Source: Hydromicrobium sp964415365
GTDB lineage: Bacteria > Actinomycetota > Humimicrobiia > Humimicrobiales > Humimicrobiaceae
NCBI GenBank assembly: GCA_964415365.1
Contig: CAYPYW010000007.1
Coordinates: forward strand, 30,423-94,422
Direction of reading: 5' to 3'
DNA: 64,000 nucleotides
The notes under the pieces were generated by a model. It saw nothing but the letters and a program-made list of their open reading frames with translations, ran no database searches and was not told the DNA's origin. This document shows positions 53,686 through 63,954 of the stretch, in pieces. Numbering within the stretch: position 1 is the first letter of the stretch; every line of letters starts with the position of its first letter. The position numbers and the translations under genes are program-made.

Positions 53686-53735
53686 ATTAACTTAATTTCC
53701 ATAATTGATTCCGAATGAATTAAAATATTTTGTTT

Positions 53736-54716
53736 ATGAGTGATATTTTAAAAAAAATAAGCGTGGTCATGAGTGTTTTTGGTTATGAGAAATATATTGA
53801 TGATTCAGTTGAAAGCATAATAAGCCAGACTCTAGAAGATTTTGAGTTCATTATTATAGATGACGGCTGCAGTTATGATTTATTTAAGAAAATTAAAAAG
53901 TTCGATGATGGCAGAATTGTATATATCAAAAATCCTGAAAATATTGGCTTGACCCAATCTTTGATAAAAGGTATTAAAAAATCAAAAGGAAAATATATAG
54001 CCAGACATGACTCGGGTAATATATCTATGAAAAACAGGCTGGAGACCCAGTATGATTTCTTAGAAAAGAATAGCAAGTATTATCTAATAGGTTCTTCAGT
54101 GGAATTGATTGACGAAAATGATGATACTATTTGTAGGATAATTGCTAACGGCGATCCTGATTATATAAGAAAAAAAATGCCTTCATATAATTGTATCAAT
54201 CACTCTGCAATCATGTTCAGGAATAGAGGTGTAGCAGAGTACCGTGAAAAGTTCAAGTGTTCGCAGGATTATGACTTTTATCTTAATTTGTTATCAAAAA
54301 AGTATGTCCTGGGTAATATACCGGAAGTGATTGTAAAGGAGAGAATGATATCCTCTTCGATCACTTATTCCAGAAAAGATGAACAGGAATTTTTTAGAGA
54401 TAAGGCAAGACAGTTCTACTATGAAAGGATAAGATCAGGCAGCGATAGTTATGATTCAATGTGTGTCCCGAAAAATACCGGTAAACCACAGCAACGTAGG
54501 CCTGAAACAGAAACTAAAACCAATGGAATCTCTTTTTATGAGAGACAAAGGATATATTACCTGTTGTTTTCCGGTAGAACTGCAGAGGCCAGAAAGCAGA
54601 TACTGAAATCTTTAAGGGTGAAATTCGATTTGAAGTTATTAGTATATCTACTGGTAGGTTTTTTCCCATTTGTAATTAGATTAAACAACAAATCAAAAGG
54701 CCTTGAATACAGATAA
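53736..54716 (+). CDS. Glycosyltransferase family 2
   Basis: This GT-A enzyme of about 326 residues has ISVVMSVFGYEKYIDDSVES, IIIDDGCSYDLFK, a RHDSGN metal site and a FKCSQDYDFYLNLLSK acceptor-side block. It should add a repeat-unit sugar. ATG 53736 is preferred to TTG 53730. The C-terminal 100 residues are basic and end in one hydrophobic helix that may hold it at the membrane. It is six bases from the next gene. Confidence 0.86.
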   Translation: MSDILKKISVVMSVFGYEKYIDDSVESIISQTLEDFEFIIIDDGCSYDLFKKIKKFDDGRIVYIKNPENIGLTQSLIKGIKKSKGKYIARHDSGNISMKNRLETQYDFLEKNSKYYLIGSSVELIDENDDTICRIIANGDPDYIRKKMPSYNCINHSAIMFRNRGVAEYREKFKCSQDYDFYLNLLSKKYVLGNIPEVIVKERMISSSITYSRKDEQEFFRDKARQFYYERIRSGSDSYDSMCVPKNTGKPQQRRPETETKTNGISFYERQRIYYLLFSGRTAEARKQILKSLRVKFDLKLLVYLLVGFFPFVIRLNNKSKGLEYR

Positions 54717-54722
54717 AAATTT

Positions 54723-55934
54723 ATGAGGAATGACAGAAAAACGGTGGAAGAGATGACAGACAGAGTAAATATTTTATATATTTCCAGGACATCAAAGTTG
54801 ACCGGTCCTGAAAATATATTGATCGATATAATCAGAAGATTGAATAAAAGGATATTTTCACCGGTAGTGGTTCTGCCGGATAGAGATGGCCCCTTTTTTA
54901 AAAAACTTCAACTATATGAAATAAAAACCATGGTCAAAAAAATGCCCTTTTTAAGGGTGACCTACAATCCCTTTTTACTTTTGTGGTTTTTTTTAAATAT
55001 CTTAGTACTGAATTTTAATTTTTTATTTACCCTTAAAAAATATAATATAAATCTGATAGTGTGCAATACAATCCAGGAAGCCCTGTATGTGTCTCTTCCG
55101 GTAAAAATTTTAAATAAGAAACTGATAATTTGTTTTAAAAATATTCTGGATAAGAGATGGAAGAAGAAGTTAAGAGCTGGGTTTTGTAGTATTTTTGTGG
55201 ACGGCATAATAGGTGTTTCGAAGAAAGCGTTGGATGATTATGTGTTGTTCAGCAGTAAAAAAAGATCTGCAGGTAAGCTTATAAGTGTTGTACACGATGG
55301 TATTGATTGCAATGAATTTAAAGAGAATTTTGAAGAAAAAGATGTTATGAGTGGATATATTGATAAAAGTAAAAAGAATTTTATTATACTAAATATCGGA
55401 AATTTAACTGAATTGAAGGGTCAGATTTTATTACTGGAAGCTATAAGTTCCGAAAAGATTAAAGATTTGGATATTAAAGTTTTACTGCTCGGCGACGTAT
55501 ATCATAAAAGTGAAATGGCATATAAGGAAAGAATTAAAAAATATATTAGTGAAAATAATCTTGGGGAAAAAGTGATAATGGCAGGATACCAGCCGGATGT
55601 CCGGAATTATCTAAATACGGCAGATATTCTGGTTCATTGCCCAATAAAGGATGATGCTTTTCCGAGGGTAATTCTTGAAGCTTTTTGTTTTAGCAGGATA
55701 GTGATTGCTACAAGAATAGGAGGGATACCGGAGATGATAAAAGATAATTATGATGGATTTCTCTGCGAGGTGGATAAAAGCAGCTTGGCGGATAAAATTC
55801 TCTATGTGTATAAAAATAGGGACAAATTAGACCATATCGGAAAGAATGCCCTGAAATCAGTTATAGAAGTATTCAATATAAATGGTCAGGTAATTGAAAC
55901 CGAAAAAATATATAATAAAGTATTGGGATTTTAA
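54723..55934 (+). CDS. Glycosyltransferase family 4
   Basis: This 403-residue GT-B enzyme has a SRTSKLTGPENILIDIIRRL acceptor-side start. The donor side has FIILNIGNLTELKGQILLLE and CPIKDDAFPRVILEAFCFSR with the EX7E-like pair. It acts on the lipid-linked glycan in the cytosol. An in-frame ATG 33 bases on (54756, MTDRVNILYIS) is a possible start that would leave a shorter N-terminus. No SD lies close to either. Confidence 0.87.
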   Translation: MRNDRKTVEEMTDRVNILYISRTSKLTGPENILIDIIRRLNKRIFSPVVVLPDRDGPFFKKLQLYEIKTMVKKMPFLRVTYNPFLLLWFFLNILVLNFNFLFTLKKYNINLIVCNTIQEALYVSLPVKILNKKLIICFKNILDKRWKKKLRAGFCSIFVDGIIGVSKKALDDYVLFSSKKRSAGKLISVVHDGIDCNEFKENFEEKDVMSGYIDKSKKNFIILNIGNLTELKGQILLLEAISSEKIKDLDIKVLLLGDVYHKSEMAYKERIKKYISENNLGEKVIMAGYQPDVRNYLNTADILVHCPIKDDAFPRVILEAFCFSRIVIATRIGGIPEMIKDNYDGFLCEVDKSSLADKILYVYKNRDKLDHIGKNALKSVIEVFNINGQVIETEKIYNKVLGF

Positions 55935-55961
55935 GAATCTATAGTAGGTTTATTGGAAATA

Positions 55962-56840
55962 ATGCAGAAGATTGGAATAATAACCATAAATTATAATACC
56001 GAAGATTTGTTGGAAAAACTTATTGGATGTCTCGTTCAGCAGAGTTATCGAGATTGGGTGCTGGTTATTGTAAATAACAGCCCGGATAATATTGCCATTA
56101 ATGAAGTGATAAAATCATTTAATGATAGCAAAATTATACTGACTGGAAATAATAAAAACCTGGGGTATTCCAGGGGCAATAATCTCGGCTTTGAATATTT
56201 GATGGAGAATAGGATAATTAGTAAGGATGATATAGTACTGTTCACCAATGAAGATATTGCGATCAAAGATGAGAATTTTCTGGTCCAATCTGTGGATGCA
56301 ATTAATGATTTAAATTGTGGTTTTTTAGGTCCTAAGATTATAAATAATGATGGTTCGTTAATGCTTCCGCATACCAGGAAAGCCGGGTTTTTGAAGTGTC
56401 TGCTTCACATGGGGAATAACGGAAGGGTGGACAGGATCTTTGGAATAAACAGGAGTTTAAAAAAACTTACCGAATCCCGTAAAGTATTTCTCTTAAATGG
56501 TGCCTGTTTTTTTTGCAGAGCCTGGGATTTTATAAAAGCTGGGATGTTTGATACCAATACTTTTATATATTATGAGGAAGAGTTGATATACCGCAGAGTC
56601 TGTGATGCTGGAATATCTGTTTATTATGATCCAGGGATTTGTGTTTATCATGAACATTCGGCTTCAGTGAAGAAAAGTTTTTCAATCATAAACAAAAAGA
56701 AGTTTGTCTATGATGGTGAATTATATTTTCTTAGCAGTATACTTGAATTGAATAAGTTTTTATTGTCTATGTTTAAGTTTGAAAGGGCTGTAGAATTATT
56801 TCTATTAAAGGTGGTATTATCGTTTAAATCTAGTAAATAG
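55962..56840 (+). CDS. Glycosyltransferase family 2, rhamnosyltransferase-like
   Basis: This GT-A enzyme of about 292 residues has IGIITINYNTEDLLEKLIGC, NNLGYSRGNNLGFEYL, the metal-site stretch FTNEDIAIKDE, and a LNGACFFCRAWDFIKAGMFD block followed by YYEEELIYRR. This is the pattern of WbbL/RfbN-type rhamnosyl or related transferases. ATG 55962 with GGAAATA before it is preferred to TTG 55953. Donor is not proven, and no full dTDP-rhamnose pathway is seen here. Confidence 0.86.
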   Translation: MQKIGIITINYNTEDLLEKLIGCLVQQSYRDWVLVIVNNSPDNIAINEVIKSFNDSKIILTGNNKNLGYSRGNNLGFEYLMENRIISKDDIVLFTNEDIAIKDENFLVQSVDAINDLNCGFLGPKIINNDGSLMLPHTRKAGFLKCLLHMGNNGRVDRIFGINRSLKKLTESRKVFLLNGACFFCRAWDFIKAGMFDTNTFIYYEEELIYRRVCDAGISVYYDPGICVYHEHSASVKKSFSIINKKKFVYDGELYFLSSILELNKFLLSMFKFERAVELFLLKVVLSFKSSK

Positions 56841-56876
56841 TTATTAAATATTTTATAGAACCAAATTTATGAATTT

Positions 56877-58190
56877 ATGGAAAATCTATATAAGATTAGG
56901 AATAAAATAGCGAATATAGATATAAAGAAATTGGTTTATGTACTGATTGCATTTTTACCCTTTTTCATCCTCATGAATAAATTTCCTTACCTGTCTATAT
57001 TTTCAATTTTTGTGCTGCTTCTTATAAGTATTGTCCACTTTTTAAAAAACAGGGATATATCACAGCAGCATGTAAGAATTGATATATTACTTTTTTCTAT
57101 CGGTTGTTATCTATTATTTAGTTATCTTATATCAAGGCAACCTGTTATTAATTTATTCAAATATGGATTTATAAGGTACGATGGGAGTTTCTTCTTTAGC
57201 TACGCTCCTTTTTTAATCCTGGCCATACCTTTTCTTAACTACAGAAAGGCGGCCAAAATATATTTCCAGTTTTTATTCATAGCCTTTTCTGTCTTTGCAG
57301 TAATAGGATTTTTTGAATATATCAATGATATAAGCTCTTTTATGGTCAGGATTGACGATGTATATGTAGGTCCTATGTTTATTGCTCTGAATAATTCTCA
57401 TAATGCCACAGGTTCTGTTTTTTCAGTCGTCAGTGTATTTGCATTTGCTTTCTTTCTGGAATCGGACAGTAAGGAGAAAATAGCCTACTTTTTTATTTCT
57501 ATTTTAGGTTTTGTGGCTGTTTTTATGACTAAAAGCAGGGGAAGCTTAGTGGCATTTATTGCAGGGGTATTCTTTTTGCTGTTATTTGGCAGTAAATCTT
57601 TCTTAAAATTTCTAAGGAATATTTTAATACTGGCAGTGGTTGCGATTCCTCTTGTTTTTGTAACCGGGACATTTGGCAGAATACTGCAGATATTTCATAT
57701 TTCTGATTTAAGTGCTTTGACCAGATTTTCACTCTGGGATAAGGCAATTTTATTATTCAAACAGAGTCCTATACTGGGAATAGGTTTTGCACGATATAAT
57801 GATGTGCCATGGAATTTTGATAAGATCCCTTTGATCGGGAATCCCGGTGTATTTTCTTCATACGCTTCCAGTAATTATATTTTTAATGATACAAATGCTC
57901 ACAGCTCTTATCTTCACTTTTTGGCTGAAACGGGAGTGATAGGTTTGATTCTGATACTGGCCTTCTGGATTTTTTGTCTTGTAATAATTTTTAAAGCTTA
58001 TAGAAGAACCGCTGATAATTTCTCAAGGAAGGTTTATTTATCAATGATAGGGGGTATTATAACCCTGTTTGTCTTATCCATAACCGAAAATTATATGACT
58101 GCACCAACGGTAATGTTGTGCCTTTCATTTGCAACTTCATTGATCATCGGATTATCCGGTGAGGAAAAGGCAGAGAATTATAAATTATGA
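56877..58190 (+). CDS. O-antigen ligase/polymerase (Wzy/WaaL superfamily)
   Basis: The 437 residues form about 11-12 membrane helices with a loop carrying the family motif NAHSSYLHFLAETGVIGLI near 340-358. An upstream RGSLVAFIAGVFF segment also matches. Members polymerise repeat units (Wzy) or ligate finished glycans. With Wzz (52828) and a flippase (26915) nearby, a Wzy-type polymerase is the natural reading. The stop overlaps the next start (ATGA, four bases). Confidence 0.88.
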   Translation: MENLYKIRNKIANIDIKKLVYVLIAFLPFFILMNKFPYLSIFSIFVLLLISIVHFLKNRDISQQHVRIDILLFSIGCYLLFSYLISRQPVINLFKYGFIRYDGSFFFSYAPFLILAIPFLNYRKAAKIYFQFLFIAFSVFAVIGFFEYINDISSFMVRIDDVYVGPMFIALNNSHNATGSVFSVVSVFAFAFFLESDSKEKIAYFFISILGFVAVFMTKSRGSLVAFIAGVFFLLLFGSKSFLKFLRNILILAVVAIPLVFVTGTFGRILQIFHISDLSALTRFSLWDKAILLFKQSPILGIGFARYNDVPWNFDKIPLIGNPGVFSSYASSNYIFNDTNAHSSYLHFLAETGVIGLILILAFWIFCLVIIFKAYRRTADNFSRKVYLSMIGGIITLFVLSITENYMTAPTVMLCLSFATSLIIGLSGEEKAENYKL

Positions 58191-59260
58191 AAATTTCCAT
58201 TGGTTCAAATATCATAAACGGTCCCTGGGGTGGGGGAAATCAGTTTGCCATCAGTCTATGCCGGTACTTAAAAGCCAGGGGCTGGGGTGTAACTGGAGGA
58301 CTTTCTGATGTGGATATAGATATAATACTGATGACAGAGCCGCGTATAACCTCGAAGACTGGAGCTTATAACCAGTTGCAGATATCGAAATATTTAATAA
58401 AAAAACCAGATACGATTGTAGTGCATAGAATAAATGAGTGTGACGAGAGAAAAGGAACAAGGTGGGTAAATAAATATTTAATGAGGGCAAACAAAGTTGC
58501 TGGTTACACTGTATTTATAAGTGATTTCTTGAGAGACCTTTTTATAAATAGTGGATTTTTTAAGGATAAAAACTCCATTGCGGTCAGAAACGGCGCCGAC
58601 GCAGATTTGTTTAACAGGAAAGGCAGAGAAAAATGGAATGGTAGGTCTCCTCTTAAAATAATAACACACCACTGGGGTTACAGTCGTAACAAGGGATTTG
58701 ATATCTATGAAAAATTGGGCGCTCTTGGTTCAATTGGAGGTTTGAAGATCGAATTCAGCTATATAGGAAGAATACCCACAAATATCAAATTCAAAGGTAT
58801 TAAAGTAATACCCCCTCTTTCAGGTAAGGAGCTGGCAGATGAATTGAAATCAAATCATATCTATGTGACCGGATCAATTAACGAACCAGCTGGTATGCAT
58901 CACATAGAGGGTGCAATGTGCGGTCTTCCGCTGCTGTATAGAAACAGCGGAGCACTTCCTGAATATTGCAACGGTTTCGGAGTTGTGTTCGAAGGTGTAG
59001 AAGATTTTGAAGATAAATTAAAGGAACTAGTTGAAAAATATGATTACTATTTCGATAGGATAAAAGAGTATCCTTATAACTCCGATCTTATGTGCAGGAA
59101 ATATGAGAATGTTTTTTTAGATTTACTCCGGGAAAAAGATAAACTGAATATAAAAAGAAGGCGTTTTAAATATATAGTGCTCTTTATAAAGGAATCTTTT
59201 TTTTACATCGTGGACGTTTTTTTTATAAAGTTAAGAAGATTGATTAAAAGAGTTTTTTAA
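58187..59260 (+). CDS. Glycosyltransferase family 4, divergent
   Basis: This 357-residue GT-B-like protein starts ISIGSNIINGPWGGGNQFAI. The donor domain carries KIITHHWGYSRNKGFDIYEK, SYIGRIP and NEPAGMHHIEGAMCGLPLLY with the E...E pair, then the GALPEYC loop. The final 40 residues are basic and hydrophobic, suggesting membrane contact. It overlaps the polymerase by four bases and its stop overlaps the GNAT start by one, so the genes are co-translated. Confidence 0.84.
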   Translation: MKISIGSNIINGPWGGGNQFAISLCRYLKARGWGVTGGLSDVDIDIILMTEPRITSKTGAYNQLQISKYLIKKPDTIVVHRINECDERKGTRWVNKYLMRANKVAGYTVFISDFLRDLFINSGFFKDKNSIAVRNGADADLFNRKGREKWNGRSPLKIITHHWGYSRNKGFDIYEKLGALGSIGGLKIEFSYIGRIPTNIKFKGIKVIPPLSGKELADELKSNHIYVTGSINEPAGMHHIEGAMCGLPLLYRNSGALPEYCNGFGVVFEGVEDFEDKLKELVEKYDYYFDRIKEYPYNSDLMCRKYENVFLDLLREKDKLNIKRRRFKYIVLFIKESFFYIVDVFFIKLRRLIKRVF

Positions 59261-59784
59261 TGGCTGCTAAGAAAGAAATTAAAATTGAATCATTTGAGGG
59301 TGATATCATTCTGAAGGCTGTTGAAAGAGATGACATAAAACTTCTCAGGAAATGGAAAAATGAGAACCGTAAATATTTCTTTTACAATAAAATAATAAAA
59401 GCTAAGCAGCAGTCGGAATGGTTCCAATCCTATATAAGTACTGCTGACGATTATATTTTTCTGATTGAATATAAGGGGCTTAAAATAGGGTGTATCGGCT
59501 TCAGATTGGCAGGCGAAGTTATTGACGTTTATAATGTAATTCTTGGTGAAAAGAAATTTGGCGGCAGAGGTATAATGGGCAGAGCTCTGAGGTTAATGTG
59601 CAGCTATATTAAGGATATTTACAATAAGGAAATTACCCTGAAGGTTCTTTCGGAGAATAAGGCGAGATTATGGTATTCAAGAAATGGCTTTGTGGAAGCC
59701 GGCAGAGAAGGAGATGAATACACGTTTATGAAGCTTGATATTAACAAATTCGAATATTTAAAATATAATCTTGAAATTAATTAA
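59260..59784 (+). CDS. GNAT N-acetyltransferase, RimJ/RimL-like
   Basis: The 174 residues show the GNAT fold: ILKAVERDDIKLLRKWKNEN at the start, an acetyl-CoA loop GGRGIMGRALRLMC, and VLSENKARLWYSRNGFVEAG. Small GNATs in sugar loci (PseH, FdtC-like) acetylate an amino sugar on its nucleotide carrier. A DegT aminotransferase follows 20 bases later, which supports that role. Protein substrates remain a less likely alternative. Confidence 0.83.
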   Translation: MAAKKEIKIESFEGDIILKAVERDDIKLLRKWKNENRKYFFYNKIIKAKQQSEWFQSYISTADDYIFLIEYKGLKIGCIGFRLAGEVIDVYNVILGEKKFGGRGIMGRALRLMCSYIKDIYNKEITLKVLSENKARLWYSRNGFVEAGREGDEYTFMKLDINKFEYLKYNLEIN

Positions 59785-59804
59785 TACTAGCCAGGGGGTC
59801 CGTA

Positions 59805-60923
59805 ATGATATCAGTTTTTGGTTCCAAAGTCGGCAAAGAAGAGCTGGAAGAGATACGCACCAGTATAGAAAATCAATGGATAGGTATTGGTCCGAAAACA
59901 AAATCATTCGAAGAAAAGTTTTTAGAAAGGTTAAATCTTAATGATTTTGTGATGCTTGACAGTGGATCCAATAGCTTATATCTGGCTATAAAGTTATTAG
60001 ACCTCCCTGCCGGTTCAGAGATTATTTTACCCTCTTTTACCTGGATTTCTTGCGCCACTGCCGTAGTACTTAATAATTGCAAACCGGTATTTGCCGATAT
60101 TGATCTTGAGACCCAAAATATCACTGCTGAAACCATTGCTCCTATGATAACTGGTAAAACAAAAGCAATAATGATTGTTCATTATGCTGGTAAACCTGTA
60201 AAAATAGGTAAAATAAAAGAAATTGGCCTTCCTATTATCGAGGATGCTGCCCATGCGGTTGATTCAAAGATAGGAGATAAATACTGTGGGTCAATAGGGA
60301 ATGTAGGTATTTACAGTTTTGATGGAGTTAAAAATCTTGCGATAGGTGAAGCAGGAGGTGTAACTTCAGGTAATGCAGAACTGATGAAAAAAGCCAGGGC
60401 TTTGAGGTATTGTGGTATTGAGAAATCGGGATTTGAGGCTTCTGCCACAAAAAGAAGATGGTGGGAATATAATGTGGTGGGTTTCTTTCCCAAGTTGATT
60501 CCCGATGACATAAGTGCTTCTATTGGGTTGGCACAATTGAAAAAACTGGATGAGCTCCAAAAATATAGGAAATATATATGGGATATATACCAGGATGAAT
60601 TTGCTGAACTGGCATGGCTTAGTATCCCCAAGGATGCTGATGGCAATGAAAAACACTCTTATTTTACATATTTTATAAGACTTAATAACGATAAAAGGGA
60701 TGACCTCGCTGTTTACTTATATGAGAGGGGCATATATACTACCTTACGTTATCAACCTCTTCATATGATACCTATCTACAATTCAACTCATCTGAAGTTG
60801 AGAAATTCTGAATTATTAAATGAAACTGGTTTAAACATCCCTTTGCATCCTAACTTAAGCGAGGATGATATAGGATACATCATAAAAACAATTAAGGAGT
60901 TCGGCAGTAAATATAATTTATAA
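59805..60923 (+). CDS. DegT/DnrJ/EryC1/StrS sugar aminotransferase
   Basis: This 372-residue PLP enzyme aminates a keto sugar nucleotide with glutamate as donor. D147 in IIEDAAHAVDS binds the PLP nitrogen. The lysine is K176 in YSFDGVKNLAIGEAGGV, although the usual SFHxTK reads SFDGVK. The TTLRYQPLHMIPIY segment is family-typical. With the upstream GNAT it should make an acylamino-dideoxy sugar, plausibly from the RfbB product. GGGGTCC is a modest SD. Confidence 0.9.
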   Translation: MISVFGSKVGKEELEEIRTSIENQWIGIGPKTKSFEEKFLERLNLNDFVMLDSGSNSLYLAIKLLDLPAGSEIILPSFTWISCATAVVLNNCKPVFADIDLETQNITAETIAPMITGKTKAIMIVHYAGKPVKIGKIKEIGLPIIEDAAHAVDSKIGDKYCGSIGNVGIYSFDGVKNLAIGEAGGVTSGNAELMKKARALRYCGIEKSGFEASATKRRWWEYNVVGFFPKLIPDDISASIGLAQLKKLDELQKYRKYIWDIYQDEFAELAWLSIPKDADGNEKHSYFTYFIRLNNDKRDDLAVYLYERGIYTTLRYQPLHMIPIYNSTHLKLRNSELLNETGLNIPLHPNLSEDDIGYIIKTIKEFGSKYNL

Positions 60924-60956
60924 TTTGCTGATCCAACTCATTTCTAAGGAGATGTT

Positions 60957-62327
60957 TTGCTTAAGAAGAAAATAGCTATAATGGGCGGCGGCATAGCTGG
61001 ACTTGCTGCGGGGATGTATCTTGCCAGGAAGGGTTATGATGTTAATATCTTTGAAAAGGAAAGCAGTTGTGGCGGACTTGCATCAGGAAAAATCATAAGT
61101 GGCAACATATATGAGTATGGTCCCCATTTCTTTCATACCAATAATCCCCAAATTCTCTCTGAGATAAAAAAAATTGCCAATGATGAACTTATCAATTTTG
61201 AAAGAACCATTCTAATTAAATTTATGAATGAATATTTTATTTATCCTTTATCTGTATTTGAGGTTTTAAAGAAACTACCTAAAAAAATGGTTTTTATGGC
61301 AGTGGCCAGCCTTGTTCAAAACAATATTAAAAGAATATTCAGGAAACCTGAAGTCGAGAACTCGGAGACAATACTGCTAAAATATTATGGAAATGTTCTG
61401 TATGAGTTATTTTTTAAGAATTATATTTATCATGTATGGGGTATTTACCCCGATAAGTTCTCACCTGAATTTGCCAGGGAAAGAATACCCCGTATTTCTG
61501 GAAGCATTTTCTTAAATAAAATAGTTTCACCGATGAGAACGAAATTTTCCCGTCAATCAACAAAGCATTTTGTTGAGAATGTCGACGGGCAACTTTATAC
61601 TACCAAGATAGGATACAGAGGCATTATTAATAAAATGGTGGAAGATATTGAAAAAAATGGAGGGAAAATATATCTAAACTCGGAAGTAGTTAAAATAAAT
61701 ATAAATGGCGGTCAGGTGGAGGAGATTATTATAAATTCCGGGGAAAACTGTAGTTTTAAAATTGATGCTCTGATAAATACTATTCCCATTAATAAGGCGA
61801 TTTTAATGATTACTCCGGAAGTCAACAAAGTAGTCAAAGAATCATCGGAATCGCTTGAATTCAGAGCCCTGGTATTTGTGGGTGTTCTGGTTAATAAGCC
61901 AAAAGTACTTCCGGTATCTTTCATGTATTTCAGAGAGCACAGTTTTAACCGGGTTTACGATTCGTCATATTTCAGTCATGACACAGTCCTTCTTGGCACC
62001 ACAATACTGGTAGCAGAAATAAGCAGTGGTAAAAAGGACAGATGGTGGTCCGATGACAGTTACTGTAAGGAAATGGTTTTAAAAGACCTGCTGAGAGAAA
62101 AAATTATAGAGGAAGAAGATGTCCTTGAAATGAATGTTTACCGGTATGAATATGGATATCCAATTTACAAGCTAGGCTATGAGCAGCACCTTAATAATCT
62201 GCTTAATTATATAGGAAATATAGAAAATTTTGAAACTGCAGGCAGACAGGGAAGATTTCAATATGTAAATGGTCATATTGCTATGCATATGGGTTTTAAA
62301 GCTGCTGAAAAAATAATAAAAAACTAG
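60957..62327 (+). CDS. FAD-dependent oxidoreductase, UDP-galactopyranose-mutase-like
   Basis: The 456 residues begin with an FAD-binding GGGIAGLAAGMYLARKGYDV and E33. GPHFFHTNNPQI follows, the segment characteristic of UDP-galactopyranose mutase and related desaturase-like enzymes, and YVNGHIAMHMGFKAAE ends the second FAD block. At 456 residues it exceeds classical Glf (about 370-390), so it may belong to a related branch acting on another sugar or lipid. TTG is fixed by AAGGAG at 60946-60951. Confidence 0.78.
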   Translation: MLKKKIAIMGGGIAGLAAGMYLARKGYDVNIFEKESSCGGLASGKIISGNIYEYGPHFFHTNNPQILSEIKKIANDELINFERTILIKFMNEYFIYPLSVFEVLKKLPKKMVFMAVASLVQNNIKRIFRKPEVENSETILLKYYGNVLYELFFKNYIYHVWGIYPDKFSPEFARERIPRISGSIFLNKIVSPMRTKFSRQSTKHFVENVDGQLYTTKIGYRGIINKMVEDIEKNGGKIYLNSEVVKININGGQVEEIIINSGENCSFKIDALINTIPINKAILMITPEVNKVVKESSESLEFRALVFVGVLVNKPKVLPVSFMYFREHSFNRVYDSSYFSHDTVLLGTTILVAEISSGKKDRWWSDDSYCKEMVLKDLLREKIIEEEDVLEMNVYRYEYGYPIYKLGYEQHLNNLLNYIGNIENFETAGRQGRFQYVNGHIAMHMGFKAAEKIIKN

Positions 62328-62409
62328 ATAAGCAAATTCAAACAATTAAAAAATTATGATAATAATGAAAGGTGACTAAGATTATAAAAATTTTATGAAA
62401 AATGCTAAT

Positions 62410-63954
62410 CTATTTTTTAAAATAAATCCACTTTCCTTCTTTGCTTGGAACTACTCTTCTAAATATAAAATATAAACTAAGTAAACCTGAGATTAGCAAA
62501 ATGGGATCTAGGGGGAGTTTATATCTTAGCCAGGGAGGAGTTCCCTGTAATGTCCCAGCTATATATACAAGGTATATCATGATTATTGTAAGCAAATATA
62601 AACGATCCTTACCTTTTAAGATAAAAAAGCCTATAATGATAAATATCCATAAAAAGGTTATAGATATTGAAAAGTTATCCCATATGTAATTTAATGCTTC
62701 TCCACTTTTTAAATTGCCTTCGTTATTGTATTTTTGAATTATTTTATTAGCTTCCTTAACAAACTCTTTTTCTTCATTTTCACTAGGCAGGGAGCCGTTT
62801 GGTCTGGTTGATAGCCACCAGTGATTTGGGAATGGTATCATCTCACCTTCTGTATCTGTTAGTTCAGTTTCTGGATTTGTATTTCTAACAGGAATTTCTG
62901 GAAGAACTGTTTTTAAAGTATTTATTTTTATAAAATCTTTTACATATGTTTTCAAAAATGACCAGGGGCCAGCTTTTATAGCTTCAAGTGAAACTTCAAA
63001 AAGTAACTTATAATTTGTATCCCATCCTTCTTTTATATCCACAATAGCGATAGAATCACTAGTAAATCTCCCATTTGGTTTATAAGTTAGGAAATCATGA
63101 ATAGTAACATTATAATTCTTATATACTTCTGTTGTTAAAACGTCATTCTTAATTATTTCTATGAATTTTTTAGTATTTTCTCCATTTTCTTCTTTTATGG
63201 CTGATTCCTGCAATCCAAAAATCCTATAAAAAGTTGTATTATTAAAGCCTCTAGAAATGCTAAAATCGCTATACCTAACTCCTTTATAAATGACATATCC
63301 ACTTAGTAAGAATCCAAAACTTATTAAAAAAACCAATATGCAAGTAAGTGTTTTCTTCCAGCCTAATTTTAAGAAGGGGATTGCAATTAATACTATTGAA
63401 AAAATAATACCTGCAGGTCTGGTAAGAGTTAGCAGAGCGATTATGACTCCCAATAGTATCCAGTATTTAATTTTATTATTAATTATTGCATTAATAAATA
63501 ACATGCAGAAAACAATAACAAGATATCCAAAAATTCCATCAGATCCAACCTGATGAAATTGTATATGGAAAGGTATCATTAATAAGAATATAGTTGATGC
63601 TATTCTTGCAAGCCATTTACTCCAGGGTATTAATATAAGGTAAATAAGGAAAATTGAAGACAATGATATTAGTTCAAGTATGATTGAAGTTATATATGTC
63701 CCACAAAAGGAAAGTAAGATACCGTAGAAAAAAGGTGCGATTGGAGTTCTAAAGCACATTAATTGATGATAGACTGGGGAAGAATTAAAGGAATCAAGGT
63801 AATAGTATATATAGGTATTGGCGTCTGCTCCAGCATGTAATGGCCATATAATCCATAAAAAAAGATGCAGTAGTAACCCAAAAGTAATAATACATGTCAA
63901 AAATTTCCAATCTGATTTTATTATTTTTCCAAGAGTAGCTGTTTTATTATTCAT
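62410..63954 (-). CDS. GT-C membrane glycosyltransferase-like protein
   Basis: The 514 residues have about 10 helices and a C-terminal helix group (about 430-510). The first loop has LHAGADANTYIYYYLDSF with D44, a GT39/GT83-like acidic loop. A soluble loop at about 225-425 is hydrophilic. It would use a polyprenyl-phosphate sugar outside the cell; the family is not certain. It is convergent with the flavoprotein gene and strongly AT-rich like the 10.8 kb GT-C gene. No SD is visible ahead of the ATG. Confidence 0.65.
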   Translation of the reverse strand: MNNKTATLGKIIKSDWKFLTCIITFGLLLHLFLWIIWPLHAGADANTYIYYYLDSFNSSPVYHQLMCFRTPIAPFFYGILLSFCGTYITSIILELISLSSIFLIYLILIPWSKWLARIASTIFLLMIPFHIQFHQVGSDGIFGYLVIVFCMLFINAIINNKIKYWILLGVIIALLTLTRPAGIIFSIVLIAIPFLKLGWKKTLTCILVFLISFGFLLSGYVIYKGVRYSDFSISRGFNNTTFYRIFGLQESAIKEENGENTKKFIEIIKNDVLTTEVYKNYNVTIHDFLTYKPNGRFTSDSIAIVDIKEGWDTNYKLLFEVSLEAIKAGPWSFLKTYVKDFIKINTLKTVLPEIPVRNTNPETELTDTEGEMIPFPNHWWLSTRPNGSLPSENEEKEFVKEANKIIQKYNNEGNLKSGEALNYIWDNFSISITFLWIFIIIGFFILKGKDRLYLLTIIMIYLVYIAGTLQGTPPWLRYKLPLDPILLISGLLSLYFIFRRVVPSKEGKWIYFKK

